Of a DNA stretch of 64,000 bases, positions 26,455-39,252 are shown one piece after another. The notes below the pieces were generated by a model. It was not told the origin of the DNA, made no database searches, and saw nothing but the letters and a program-made list of their open reading frames with translations. The stretch's first letter is position 1. Each line of letters opens with the position of its first letter. Source of the DNA: Umbelopsis ramanniana AG (Eukaryota > Mucoromycota > Umbelopsidomycetes > Umbelopsidales > Umbelopsidaceae); assembly GCF_025399195.1 (NCBI RefSeq), contig NW_026252092.1, forward strand, positions 186,001-250,000, read 5' to 3'. The position numbers were made by a program, and so were the translations under genes.

Positions 26455-28005
26455 TCAAGAGCTTTGAGCAGAGTCCATGAACTTGATCATACGAACTCCA
26501 TGTGCAGGTACATCTAAACTGATACGATCCGTAAAGTTACCCAGGCTTTGTTTTTTCCAAAGGTCACGAACTTCAATGGATTTAGAGGCATCCACATGAG
26601 GTTGAGAATAAAACCAGATGTCGTCCCAAGTGGCAGTCATCTTGGCTGCTTTATCGCCAGCATTAAGGAGGATGACTACTTGCGTGTTGTTCGCTAAATT
26701 ACCAGAAAACATTTGCTGGTCCCCTTTGACCCACATTCGAACGGCTGGAGAGTATGAAGAGTCCTGGTTGACGGCAATGACTTCTTTGTTCATAATAATT
26801 TCCTTCGTTTCCGATGTCATATTTGTAACATCGTTGCCTAACAACAATGGTGACTTGAGCGCGGCCCACATAGTGTAATGTAAACGATATTCTTCATGCG
26901 ACATGCCACCATTTCCAACTTCCAGCATGTCCAAATCGTTCCAGCCACCACTTCTTGCCTTCTGGCCTACAGCAACAGCTTTGTTGATAATATTCATGAC
27001 ACTGCAGCGAAATCCAGGTAGTAGACAGTCGTAAGTTTCGCAAGGACATGCTGGATCAGCTCTATTGAAGTTATCATAAATATCTCCACTCATTCTCCAG
27101 CTATTAGCGATTGTGGATGCAAAATTCCATGGACCGTCCTGTAATGGTATAAAATTCGTCAATGAAGGTGTGCATAAGAAAGTGCTTTGCTAATATATTG
27201 CCAAATAATAATCACCTCTCCCCAATTGCAGAGTGAGTACAGAATAGGTCTACCGGTATTGTTCAATGCATCGCTGCAACAGTACACATTACATAAACTT
27301 GGGCTTTAGCCAAATTGGGATACGCGGAAAAGTTTGATGCTCTCGACCTGATTTACCTCATAGCCTTGTATCTGTCGTAAGACAGCTTGGGTGTACCGCT
27401 CTGTCCTTGATTGTAGCAATTGTCGTATTTGAGATAGTCCATACCCCACTTGGCCCAGGTTTTGGCGTCAGTTTCTTCGTATCCCAATGAAGCGATATGA
27501 CCACCGCATGTACTAATTGAAATTTGAAATTTAGCATACAATACTGGAGTCTATTCTTCGACTGGTTGAAAAAGATGATACTTACAGAGTTCCAGCCGAA
27601 GAATAAATGCCAACTTTGAGGCCCATGTCATGAATATCGTCCACGAGTGCTTTCATACCTCGAGGAAACTTTGTCGGGTCGGGGAGAAGCTCCTTATTCT
27701 TTTCACGCTTATTCTTTTGCCAACAGTCATCAATAATAACATAGTTGTAACCATAGTCCTTGAGCCCAGAAGAAACAATGCTCTTTGCAGCATCCAGAAT
27801 TAGTTGTTCATCAATATTGCAACCATACTTGTTCCAGGTATTCCAACCCATTTGCTATGAAAATATCTGTTAAAATAATAAGTCACGAAATAATCATATA
27901 ACAGCAATGATATATTACAGGTGTAATGGCCAATCCATTATCTGCTGCCAACACTTGAGTTGGAACCAAAGCCAATGCTGAAGCGAGAATGAGTGATGTG
28001 ATCAT
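26455..28005 (-). CDS. Secreted alpha-galactosidase, GH27
   Basis: Hydrolyses alpha-1,6-linked galactose from oligosaccharides and galactomannan outside the cell. Exons 27919-28005, 27586-27854, 27357-27512, 27216-27273 and 26455-27138 give 417 residues in phase. A signal peptide is clear (hydrophobic core [11 protein letters not shown], cleavage after about VLA). GH27 motifs: [30 protein letters not shown], the nucleophile Asp in LKYDNC, SLCNWGE, the acid/base Asp in [23 protein letters not shown] and [10 protein letters not shown]-terminal beta domain follows. Length matches fungal GH27 enzymes. All catalytic residues are present. Confidence 0.95.
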
Positions 28006-28049
28006 ATTTAGTCAAAAGTTCTTAAATCCAATATATCATCATGCGAGCT

Positions 28050-28057
28050 CTTTTATA
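28050..28057 (-). promoter_or_regulatory. TATA box of the alpha-galactosidase gene
   Basis: TATAAAAG on the minus strand, 45 bases upstream of the ATG. The position fits a short leader and a regulated, inducible secreted enzyme. Confidence 0.6.
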
Positions 28058-29527
28058 GACTGGACACCTGGAGATCTTCTGGAGAGCTCATCCCAGATTA
28101 CTTAATACACCGGAACGTTCCGTGCGTTATAGAATGGCCAAAATTTTCATGCGAAATTGAACAGCTCACAAAACCTTGCGTCGAATTGATGATATGATTC
28201 TTAACCATGCCATCAATCACCTTTTGTTCGAGAAGACAAGGAGTAATGTCAACAACAACTAATTTTTAATCTCTTGCTGTATACTAGATATCACATAGTT
28301 GATACACTATTTTTGGGCGAACTGGTTAGGACTTTAGTTTGCCTTCCAAAGAATATTGCTTTGGAATTGGCCCATGTGTTACCTAAGGTCTGATTTTTGC
28401 GGATTTGACAAAAACTTAAAATCCTGTCGTTATTTCTCATGCACCGTCATCGGTTAGCTCCAAACAACATTGCAGCACTTGGGAATGAAGGCTGTGGCAT
28501 ATTGGCCATTTATAATCATCGAGCTCGCTTGACGAGGTAAAAAGTTGTGAAGTGAAGTTAAGAAGTTATTGTGTCCAGCCACATTTCACAATAACGACTT
28601 TTTCCTTTTGATCCGCTCAATGACATATACCATGGATGTGTAGGTCTTGATGGAAAAACGTAATGCCATTGTAGAGAATAAGTTTGAAGAACTTTGAAGC
28701 GTGGCATACTTCTGAGAACATAAATATGGTCTGGAAAACCAGTGGATAGTTGTCAGCCAAAGAACAAGTGATGGCACTCATTCTAGCAAGGAATAGGTCT
28801 ATGAATCTGTGAAAATGGTAACTTTTTGAATTCTCACTTACACGTTTATTCATATTGACTTATAGGATTTATAAAATGGCTGTGCATAAACGGCTAATCT
28901 GTAAAGTAAAGTTCGTCAACCCGATATTACAACATCTAGGACCAAGAAGCACCGAGCTGCTGAAATATCAGGTTCATCTTGGTTTCGGTGATGACATAAG
29001 GACCGCGGTAGTCATATTTTGATCGCTTCAATTAGTGTGGGGAAATTGACGCACGCGGTTACTACATCGATTGGTTATTCCGGGTATGGTAAGATATTTG
29101 AAAACATAGGAGGCTGCCATGCATTATAGCAATACACCAAATTGTTTGAAAATGACAACCAAGGCCCTAAATTACGACATTTTAGTTAACAGCTGATGGC
29201 TTCGTTGGCACTACCGAGCAATAGAGCGAACAGCAGGTACATGACAGCGGCTTTGAGAAAGCTATGGCAAGTAGCTATCTAGAATGACTAACAACGTGTA
29301 CAGCATAGAGTGCATTCTTACAGGATAGAAAAATGGATGAGATAAAAAAAGTCATCTAGTGCTATGCGTATCAATCAGATTAAACTCTCAACAGACATCA
29401 CGCTTTACTGGCAAAAGGGGCTAAATTGACAGTGAATTGATCTTCATTCTAGAGAAATCCAGGGGCATGCCGTCTATAGGGGACCTACGCGAGTGGATTC
29501 GAGTGTACTAGATGCAACATCATTACT
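28058..29527. other. Large intergenic region
   Basis: About 1.5 kb upstream of both the alpha-galactosidase (minus) and the FHIP gene (plus). It is AT-rich. Two overlapping minus-strand frames near 28586-28853 lack recognisable domains. It probably carries regulatory sequence for the inducible hydrolase. Confidence 0.5.
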
Positions 29528-32500
29528 ATGTTTCTAACAAAATTCCTGCAAAGTTCGCGAGCTCCAAAAGGTGAACCGCCAGTGTTGGTCCAAAACGCTT
29601 GGAAGAGTATTGTACAATATTATGAGACAACACAAGGTAGAGTCCCCCTGCCTTTTGCATTACCAGCATCTCATTCGCTAATTGCCAGTTAGATCCTCTC
29701 AATGATCTCATGGCCAGCACCTGTATTCCAACAAAGCTGCAAAGAATGGCAACTTTGCTTTGTGAGGAAATAGATACATCAGGTCCAAATGCCTGCTTTC
29801 AGTATATTGTCGAAAATCGTATTTTGGAAGAGTTGGCAGAATTTGCCAAAGCCGATGTTAGTTGAACCCTTTATTTACAAACATGACTGATCTACAGCAA
29901 AGACTAACTCAACACGATATGTTATAGACACCGTATGGCATGCGGACACATTGTCTTCGTTTTTTTTCAACATTTATAATAAATGTGCCGGCCAGCGAAT
30001 TACACACTCGCAGCATTTGTATTCCGCTCCAAAAGCTGATTCAATCGACACATAGAGTAATAGCCCATCATTACAACCAATTGGCAGACTCCAAAACAGA
30101 TACAGGTGAATCTTCGGTCGAGCGACGAAACGCCATAGCCGAAGTGTCTCTTGAATTGGTAGGATTACTTAGATCCGTCATATCTCGGCTACGTGATAGT
30201 AAAGCTATGATGGACATACTATTTGAGCGTGGATGGTGCAGCGGTCTTGGGGAAAAGGTTTGGAAAGAGAAATCGACAGAGGACAACCGTATCCAGCGTC
30301 GAAATTTAACGGCACCAGACAAGTTAGCTTGGAACGTATTTATTCAGGTACGACTTATATGGTCTTCAGCCCGTTTATATCATTGAATTTAACTAATAAT
30401 TATCATATTTGTCGAAATATTTCCAAAAATGACAGCCTCGCTTCACTATGTTTTCAATGCTATTGGATTTTATCAATACTCCTGGGGAAACAAGTGAAAT
30501 CGCACGTGAAGCAGTTCTCTTTGCTCTGAGAATGGTGGATAACGACCCTGAGTACCTATGCTATATTGTGGAATACTCTGGATTTGCAGAGACACTCGTA
30601 AGGGAAATATTTGGATCTAGAATTCTTCTGGTGACAGTATGCTGACATTATCAAAAGGCAGATAGACTTGCAATGATGTTTGCGACAACGTTGGATGATT
30701 CTTCTGCATTCAAATGGACTCCGAATACGAAACTCAGTTTCCGATACCCACCAAAATACCCAGTCCAATCGTGCACACCACTGGTTTTCAATGATGTCTC
30801 CATATACCCTTCTTTAAATGCTCCTTGTTCAGGAAAGCGTAGGAAGCGTCAATATAGCACATTTGACATACATTTCTGGAAATTATTGACAAGTCAACAG
30901 AACCAAGAGGCTATAACGGACGAGTTCTTTGCCCTGTGGGAATACTTAAATGATGTTATGCGACGTTCAAGTCCCATTCTTAGTGCATCCATTGGTTTTC
31001 ATTTATACACTCATTTCTGGCAGCCAGTTCTGACTTCGACCTTATGTTCCTCCAAACAAGAGATCACTCATATCACCACAGTCAGAATAACGGAAATGGT
31101 TCGGTCTCTAAAAGATCGAAGCTTACAGCATTTGTTCATGCTGTTTTTGCTTGGAGAGCATGGTGGAGATACTCTTGATTTGCTCCCAGAATCCACACCA
31201 TCTACCATTGCAGTCATAGGAAATGAGGGCAATGGCGACATCGACCTGAGTTCACATTCAAGTAATCTGAGGATAACACTTCGACAGGTTCTGATCAATC
31301 GCATCACAGATTCAGACGAATCGGTAAGTATTTAGCAAATAAGATGCTCTAACGATGATCCCATATCAAGTAATTATATTACAATTTATTACAGCTATCA
31401 GTGGTCACTATCCGATTGTTTGACACCATCATAGAGACGCACAACCAATTCGTCATATGCAACCTGTTGCTCCGAAACTATTCAGATGGCAAAACAAATG
31501 AAAATGACTCTGGAGATGATGATCAAACGACAGAGGATAGCTGTGAATTACCTCCTGTAGACATTAAACAAAAAGCAGAATGGCTAGTTGGAAGGTAAAA
31601 TAGTCACATCAATAATGACGTTGATCCGAGTCTAAAACTCTGCGCTTTCAGATTTCTTAGTTTATTGCCATGCGAGAAGCAGATAGAACGTAGAAGTTCG
31701 TGTAGTAGTCTAAACCAACAAAGCATTCGACAGGAAAGAAGTTCTATAGACCTTCGAAGGAATACATTAGCTTCACCTATACCTAGTGCCTCGTCCAAAG
31801 CAAATAGTACCTTACAGCGGTCGATCGATACTCAATCAGTCTCTTCTACAAGTTCTCTCACCACATTAGTAGATGAGGAGGACGACTACTTTCTCGAAGC
31901 TATGGAGCGATGGAACATGTCTCAACTTTCTTATACATTTTGGAAAGATAACCATGTTATCTTCGATAGCTTCAAGCAATCTTGTAATCAAAAAAGTCCA
32001 TCCAGCTGTGGATACGAAGGATCATTCTTAGCAGCATTATTCGATGCAACGAGCAAGATATGTGAGACTGGGGTCGCTAAAAGCTTAATGCTTACCAGAC
32101 TACTAGGCAAGGTAGCGGTCATTGCCGACGAACGTGCCGACTGGATTGTCTGCTGCTGGCAAAACATTCCTTCTGGAAATGACGACTTGTCATATAATGA
32201 ATATGACAGTTCTATCTTTGAACAGAAACCAGAAAGTCGGACAATTCACGGTGTTCTGGAAAGGGTCACTCTAGAAGCACTTAAACGAGCAAGGACCATT
32301 CCAAAATTTGAAACGAAACTACGCGTAACAAAAGAAAAGGGAAAGCATGAATTGCTTCAAGTTGGAACATCCTCTGCCGAGCCAGTCAAACAAGAAAGCA
32401 ACATATACAAACAAATAACAAGAAGAACCAGCTTTACGCAATTACTGTTCAACTCAGTGGCAAGTCCACCGGTATCGCCGACACCATCAGAATCGACAGC

Positions 32501-32753
32501 GCCATCTTCTCCCACAGCTGCATTCTTTCAATACCCGCCGCCTCGAGCAAATTGGACCCCAATCACTCTAACTAATCCGTTTGCGAAACTGCCGGAGTTT
32601 CTTACAGGATACATCATTTTGCAAGAATTTTGTAAAGAGATGGCAGCTACAGTTATGGTGAAATACGTGGACGCAAGTGAGCCAGACATTTTGTGTGAGA
32701 GCGATAATTTCGGTCCCCTGAAATGCGTTCATCCACTAGATGAAAGTCAATAG
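29528..32753 (+). CDS. FHIP (FAM160/RAI16-like) Hook-interacting protein
   Basis: FHIP proteins bind FTS and Hook and link endosomes to dynein. Exons 29528-29636, 29693-29856, 29928-30347, 30436-30597, 30658-31323, 31395-31594 and 31652-32753 give 940 residues in phase. Family marks: PTKLQRMATLLCEE, CFQYIVENRILEELAEFAKAD, TPYGMR, then LLGEHGGDTLDLL and SVVTIRLFDTIIE. The Ser-rich region about 570-760 is disordered. The C-terminus has LTNPFAKLPEFLTGYIILQEFCKEMAA, typical of this family. The fifth exon is best joined through an AAG acceptor at 30657, which keeps the frame open. Family identification is good; the Hook and FTS partners are not in the window. Confidence 0.86.
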
Positions 32754-32874
32754 CTTTATTACAACATGACGGTATTTTTGGTTTGATTACAGAAGCGATT
32801 TACCAGTCTTTTAGTAGTAGACAATTAAGGTATCTGGTAAAAGAAAGGTATGCGATGGATGGACAATTGTTCAA

Positions 32875-32897
32875 AATAATAATAATAATAATAATAA
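32875..32897. repeat. (AAT)n microsatellite
   Basis: About seven AAT units in the gap between the convergent FHIP and MFS genes. It lies in the 3' UTR zone of both. Confidence 0.9.
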
Positions 32898-32912
32898 AAA
32901 GCTTCAATCAGA

Positions 32913-35063
32913 CTATTTAAGTCCTTCTCTCATATTGTAATGTTTAAGCAACAGTGTTGCTAAGAAGGCGACAATTGCAAAGGCTGCTGATCCCCAATAG
33001 CTAGTATTCACTGCGTTGGCGTAGGCATTAAGGACCATTGATCTAGCAGGTTCCGGCAATGCGTCCATGTAGGATGAGCTTTGGCGAACTAGAGCACTTG
33101 AGACATCAGGCAAGTTCAGCGCAGCAATATTTGCGTAGAGCTGGTTGGAGAGAATCGAGCCAACAATGGCGATACCAAAGATACCACCAACCTGATCGCA
33201 GAACGTCATCAGCGGTGTAATTATTGGCACACTTGGGGGTTGAAGAGTGCGGTTAATATCTATTTCAGCGTATTGGGGGATATTGAGGGGTAGTACTTAC
33301 AATTCATAGGCAACAGACGCTTGTGCCGTGATGATTTCGCTATTGATGATACCCCCAGCACCAACACCAGTTACGATCATTAAACCAACAATGAGACCTC
33401 TGCTGCTGTCTACCTTGAGAAGAGTCAACAGTCCACACGAGATGCTGAGTATGACAAGGGACGATCGCATGGCCCAGGTATAATGGCCAGTCTTCACAAT
33501 AATCAAACCGGTGAGAATGTTGGCAAAACATGCGACCAATACAAGGCAAAGTAGTTCAAGGTTTGTGGCCATGGCTTCTTCTTTTCTGATGACAGAGAGG
33601 TATAGAGGCACATAGGTCATCAGCGATTGGAAACAGCCTCCATATAACCATGCTGCTACCAATACGGCCACAGTGCTTCGGTTGGTAAATAGACGCTTGG
33701 GTATAATAGGCTGCTTTGCATACTTGACTTCCCAGATGACAAAGACGATAATCCCAACACCTGCTATACACAGTAAGGCAATAACACTTGGTGAACTCCA
33801 AGCTAAATTGAAAAGAAAAATTTGTTAACACCGGTAAACCGATTGCCAGGCAGCTGCATGCATTTGTACTCACGGTATGTGCTTCCACCCCAACTCAAGG
33901 CAAGCACCAAGCAAACAATAGCCACAGCCCAAATGGCACTACCAGAGAGATCTACTTCTGCAAGCTGTTGCATGGACATGGTATTTCGTGTGGGCTCTTC
34001 GATGGCGACGATGGTCAAGATCAAGGCAATAAACCCTCTGATTAAGTTCGCATTAGTATTCCGCTGTGCATCTCCAAGCACTATGATACAATACCACTTA
34101 CACGCCGAGCTAACGGCCACCAAAAAAAAAAAAAAAAGCATTTGTCGTTAGTAAACATATAACCTAAATAAAGACAATTTTTTCGAATGACTTACACAAA
34201 GGAAAAATATGCTTCGCCATCCAGTTTGTGTTTGAGAGATAATCACACCGCCTATTCACAGAATAAGTACGCACAGTAGCTGATTTTCTCACAGAAGCTA
34301 GAATCTCACCTAAAAGTCCTCCAACAATATACCCAAGCGACCAACTTGCACCAAGGTAACTTTGATATCTACCGATATATCTAAGCGGAATGTAATCTAA
34401 CAGCAGATTAACCTTCAGTCTCCGGGAAGAGGATAAATTATAGCCGTAACATACGATTCAATGTACTCACCCGCCACGACAATCTTCATCAGTGTATCAA
34501 AGGCACCGATACCCAGTCCACAAAAAGCTCTAGCAATAATAAACATGACCATGTTCTGAGATGCAGAGCACAACACTGTCCCGATTTGATACATGCATAT
34601 AGCGAAGAGTATCAGCATTCTTCGTCGTCCAAAAACACTGGCACATACACCATATAGCGGTTGCACTGTTGCGCTTGTCAACAAAAAGGCCTAATAGAGT
34701 TCAGAAATGGATAGATATGCATGTAGACTTAATGTGTAGATAACTTTACCGTGTTAGGCCAACTGTACAGATTGAAGGCATTGAAAGCAGAAGCCACTGT
34801 GGGCATATTGCTCGAAATGAGGATGTTGTCAAAAGCCGCTAAGAAGGATAATGTACAAAGACTATATATGACAAACAGCGTCAGTTGAGCCGAATTTCGA
34901 TCTATCATTTCGATCATCCAGGAACTTACGTTGCGATAACCAACACCAATTTTTTCTTTGACTTTGGATCTAAGTAATCTGGAGTGTCTATATCCATTCT
35001 CTCCATTTCCTGATCCTTGAATGATCCATTTTCTTTCGTGGAGCCGATATCACTTGATGCCAT
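32913..35063 (-). CDS. MFS multidrug/proton antiporter-type transporter
   Basis: Plasma or vacuolar membrane transporter of the major facilitator superfamily, drug:H+ antiporter type. Eight exons (34930-35063, 34750-34861, 34471-34690, 34310-34396, 34196-34251, 33874-34063, 33301-33802, 32913-33231) give 539 residues in phase. A hydrophilic N-terminus of about 40 residues precedes many hydrophobic spans. The first is LSFLAAFDNILISSNMPTVA. The inter-helix motif is GVCASVFGRRRML. The joint FFLC-RNTN after the QTGWRSIF block is the least certain; its intron (34064-34195) contains a 15-base A/T tract. Substrate cannot be inferred. It is divergent from the FAAH-like gene with 249 bp between starts. 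Confidence 0.88.
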
Positions 35064-35312
35064 GTGGTAAGTATCGAAAGCGAGAACAAAAAAATCAGGA
35101 ACCGCGAAAAATTTCTGTGAGTCAAAAGATTTTTGATTTTGCGCGGAGTCTGAGAGTTGGTCAGGGCTGACAAAACCGGTGTGTCAGCCGCTGTCAGCAA
35201 GCAGCCTTAATGTTTAAATCAAAGCTTTGCCATACTCTAAAATAAATATCTCGATGCCGTATATCCTTTTACGCACAATTGTCCAACACCCATTAAAAAC
35301 CTACAGGAAATC

Positions 35313-37723
35313 ATGGACGAGCTAGAAGTGCTGGTGAGATGACACAGATGCATTGTATTCATATCTTCCGAAGTACTGAAAAGTAATACCATGGGAAAGG
35401 AAGCACACGCACATCACAGCTACCGAAAATTTCATATGACACGGAGTTTGAAAATAGCGGCAATGAACTGCACCGAAGAGTGCGCGAAGAACATCTTCTT
35501 ATATCATTAGTGCTTGGTAATTCAGCCCATCACTACTTCAATGCCTAACGTGAAAGATACAGTAAGATATGACATTTACAGAACTATATTCACGCTTTTT
35601 CCTTCTCTTAAAAGCTTCAAAACTTTATAGCCTGTGAGCCGAGTTGTAGCACCTGCCATAAGCGGATATACCTTGGTGTTCCTTACCAATGTGCTGGAGA
35701 ATGTACCGTTTGTTACAAACAAAATCGCAGCCGACGGAGGATTACACAATTTTAGGAAGAGAAACGATCTATCGGATGTGATAACAACCGTACCTGTTCC
35801 CGTGCAATACAATTTCTTTCAGCAAGATATTGATCATCAGGTAAATAAGCCCATCGACCAATCTTTAGGCTAAAGCGTGAATTACTTGTTAACTTACTAC
35901 CATGCAGGAAAATAAAATTACCAGCTTGGAGTCTGAATCTAGCCGTACGCCATTCTTGAGCTATCATGACTATATCAAAGCGTATAAGGATGGCAAAGTC
36001 ACTCCTTCTGAGGTAAAAAAAATCATTCTGACAGTGGCCACTCGAACAGATCAATGATTTGACCAGACATTTTGGATATATGCAGATGGCTGAGCGCGTT
36101 CTCAAAGCGCTGGAGGATAGCAAATCTATGAACTTCATGAGGTCTTTCCATGAGGATTCTATTCGTGAGCAAGCAGCCGCATCAACCGAGCGTTATAAAA
36201 CCGGCGCAACTTTAAGTGATTTGGACGGCATTTTCATCCCAATTAAAGAGGAATCGGACATCAAAGGATACGAATCTCGAGCTGGTACTGTTGGGATCAA
36301 CGTTGGTATATTTTCTGATGAAGATAGTGCCATTGTTCAGAGACTGAGAGATGCAGGAGCCATCATTGTTGGACACACCGTCATGAATGAAATCGGCTGG
36401 GAGTGAGTATTGCCGGTATATTTTGAAATCCCATTGCTATGAACTAACGTGATGTTACAGTACCTTCACAGTCAACCCCAATACAGGAACTCCCAAAAAC
36501 GCTTACAAATTGAATTGTTCTTGCGGTGGGTCTAGTGGTGGTAGTGGCGGTGCTGTTGCCACGGGCATTTTTCCTATCGCTGTTGGTGCAGATGGCGGCG
36601 GTTCTATCAGGTAATATACTTTAGGGAAACTGAGATGGTACTCTAAGCCGAAACACTTACCCTTTACCTTTAGAATCCCTGCATCCTTTTGCGGATTGTA
36701 TGGTATAAAAGCTACACATGCTAGAATTTCTGGTTTTGGAGCTCGTAAGTTATATGTCTTTAGCCTCTGCTTGTACTTCTGTAATAGCCAAATAACTAGT
36801 TGTTATCTTTTTAGAACCATTGGCTCCTACTGTTGGCATTTCCGGACCTATCGCCGCTACTGCAGATGATATGGCTCTTGCCTATGCCATAGTAGCCGGG
36901 AAAGATAGCCGGGATCAAGCAACACTAATGCAGCCTCCCGTCAGCCTTGCAAATTATAGCAATTCTAAGAGTTTGGAGGGAATCAAGATCGGTATCTTTC
37001 CTGAATGGAACAACATGGTGATGGATCCAATTATCAATGACCGCATTGAAGTTTTCAAGAAATATTTTTCATCCTTGGGAGCTACCTTTGAAAACATTGA
37101 AATACCAGAACTAGAGGAAGCAAGAAATGGTAAGTTCAAGAGCAGTTTGAAGTGAACTATTATCGCCAATCTTCTAAACTAGGTTTTCATTACCTTGCTC
37201 AGCTCATGCAATCACTATCTCAACTGAGATCAGCAACTATGTTAAGAAGCACGGCTCTTCAGCACGCCAGAAGCTGCTGTACTCAAATCGTATTTTAGCC
37301 GCTGTCGCTGATACGTTAGAGCCTGTGGACTATGTTCGTGCCCAGCAGATTCGAACTCGATCCATGCAGCATGTGATGGATCTCTTCAAACCCAAGGTCG
37401 GCAAAGGAATCGATTTGATTTTGACCCCGACTACAGCTATTACATCGCCAGAGTTGTCACCATCCCTGTTGACCTATGGCATGAGTAACAACCCCATGAC
37501 TTCGGATGCCATGCGATATGCCTTCTTGGCCAACTTCATTGGTATTCCGGCCGTCCAAGTTCCAGCAGGCTTCGACGCTCGAGGATTACCAGTTGGTATG
37601 CAATTGATGGCGGAGTGGTGGAACGAGGAATTACTTCTTCGCATGGCAAAAGTTTGCGAGGAAACTCCTGGCGTGGAGCGAAAGCGGCCCACCGAAGGCT
37701 GGTATGGCGACATGTTGAACTAG
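35313..37723 (+). CDS. Fatty acid amide hydrolase-like amidase (amidase-signature family)
   Basis: Hydrolyses fatty acid amides such as N-acylethanolamines in plants and Dictyostelium; same reaction inferred here. Proposed exons: 35313-35333, 35420-35509, 35631-35840, 35908-36012, 36050-36402, 36461-36610, 36674-36744, 36815-37129, 37203-37723 (611 residues). The amidase signature is complete: Lys in IFIPIKEE, CGGSSGGSGGAVATG and the closing GADGGGSIRIP. The N-terminal block VVAPAISGYTLVF and the phrase REQAAASTERY resemble plant FAAH rather than animal FAAH; no N-terminal membrane span is seen. The first two junctions are the least sure: a weak donor (gtgctt) keeps the frame, while the stronger gtaatt seven bases on would need an unusual acceptor. 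Confidence 0.87.
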
Positions 37724-38018
37724 ATACCATCAAGCTTGTGACAGGGTACTTGCCATCCAGTTTCCATGGCGAAGCTGTATGAGTAGCTAGCTGAATGTGA
37801 GTAGTGATGCATTACTTTGTCATAAATGATTGCCCACATCAGTTCTACGAACAAACCAAACCGTTCTTTTCTATTACTTTTAATGAATGAAAAAATGTAT
37901 AGTGAAATTTTTAAAGAGAGTGAGATGAAAAAATGACAAGGCGTTGTACATGAACGAGCGTGTGGTATTTTAGCATTGTGAGTGAAAGAAATAAGATTTA
38001 AAGGGGGTGTTTGTGGAT

Positions 38019-39252
38019 CTACTCTTCATCTTCATCCACTTTTGCCTTCTTAGATGGCTCAGATTCATCTTCGTCGTCTTCAGTACCTCGCTTCTTCAAA
38101 CCCTTCATCTTTCTGGTTTGAATCTTCTCCAAGTTCTGATCACCAAGATGAATACGTCCGAAAACGTCGCCCATTTCGTCCTTCTCAACATTCTTGACCT
38201 TCTTTGGCTGTATAAATGAAAAATAGCCCAATGTTAAGAAGATGAAAAATATAATCACATTTGAACGAACGCATTTGCTGTACACTGACCTTCAATTCCT
38301 TGGGAACCTTGGTAGCAACCTTCCATAATTCAGCCTTGGGCAATTGGATTCGTCGCATCTTAAAGTCCAATGAGGGACCCATATTTTCCAGTTCAATTCT
38401 TGGAGTTTTGGCACCACTCTTCTTCAATTGAATTGTATATACTCGGAAGTAGATGAGACCAGCATTCTTTCCCTCAAGTGGTGCAGCGGTGACTGTAATA
38501 ACGTGCTCAAGACCAGTCAAGTTGATGGCATCGATGCTTTGACCGTGGAAAAAGTCGGTAAACAAATTTTTGAGGTTCTTATAGTTTTCGTTTGTGTCGA
38601 AAAGTTCTCCGTTGAAAACCATCAAAGGCTTCATGCCGACTGCACATTTAGAGCCCTGAAATGGTTACAAAAATGTCTTAGTTTTCAAATGCACATCAAA
38701 CGTCTGACTCGAATTTTTCAATTTGCGTACCTTGGTCTGGCTCATAGCTGTCGCTGACTCTATGCCAAGCTCCATCATATCCATGATTTGGTGATCGAAC
38801 ATACGGGCGAACACCAGGTTGTGTGGTCGCTTCTTGGAGTGAGTACCAACAACAAGCAATGAAGCGTCGTTTTTTTGTGAAAAGAACTCCAAACTGCTAT
38901 CGTCTTCGAAAGGATGTATTTGATTTTTCTTTGTGAAATTAACAGCATCAGGCTTCTTAAGCAAATACTGTGGGAATAGAGTTAGCATATGTTGATACCC
39001 ACAGAGCGGTAAAATAAGGCTGTATTTGTTTTGCTTACCAAATCCTTCAAAGCATCGTTGACGATTTGACTGGTCTGTGATCCACGAACAAAGATGGCAG
39101 TCTTGCCATTCTCTTCAACTTTTGATTCTCGGCTTCTCAAAACTCTCTTTGATCGAGCATTCTTGGGTTTGCTATGTAAAACATAATGGTATTAGTACGC
39201 TTGATATCAATACGAATGAGAAGGGCAGAGTAACTAACATTGTACGCAGCAT
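38019..39252 (-). CDS. RPF2: Ribosome production factor 2 (Brix domain)
   Basis: Nucleolar factor that, with Rrs1, brings the 5S RNP into the 60S precursor. Exons 39239-39252, 39039-39171, 38731-38967, 38290-38655 and 38019-38207 give 312 residues in phase. The start MLRTIKPKNARSKR, TAIFVRGSQTSQIVNDAL, PHNLVFARMFDHQIMDMMELG, KPLMVFNGELFD, PRIELENMGPSLDF and the acidic/basic tail ending DEDEE are characteristic. The first coding exon is only 14 nt. A T-run (about 39280-39295) lies just upstream of the start on the plus strand. Identification is firm. Confidence 0.95.

Noticed and set aside
28586-28853. Two overlapping minus-strand frames in the alpha-galactosidase upstream region
   Set aside because: Frames overlap each other, show no recognisable family and cannot be joined to any exon.
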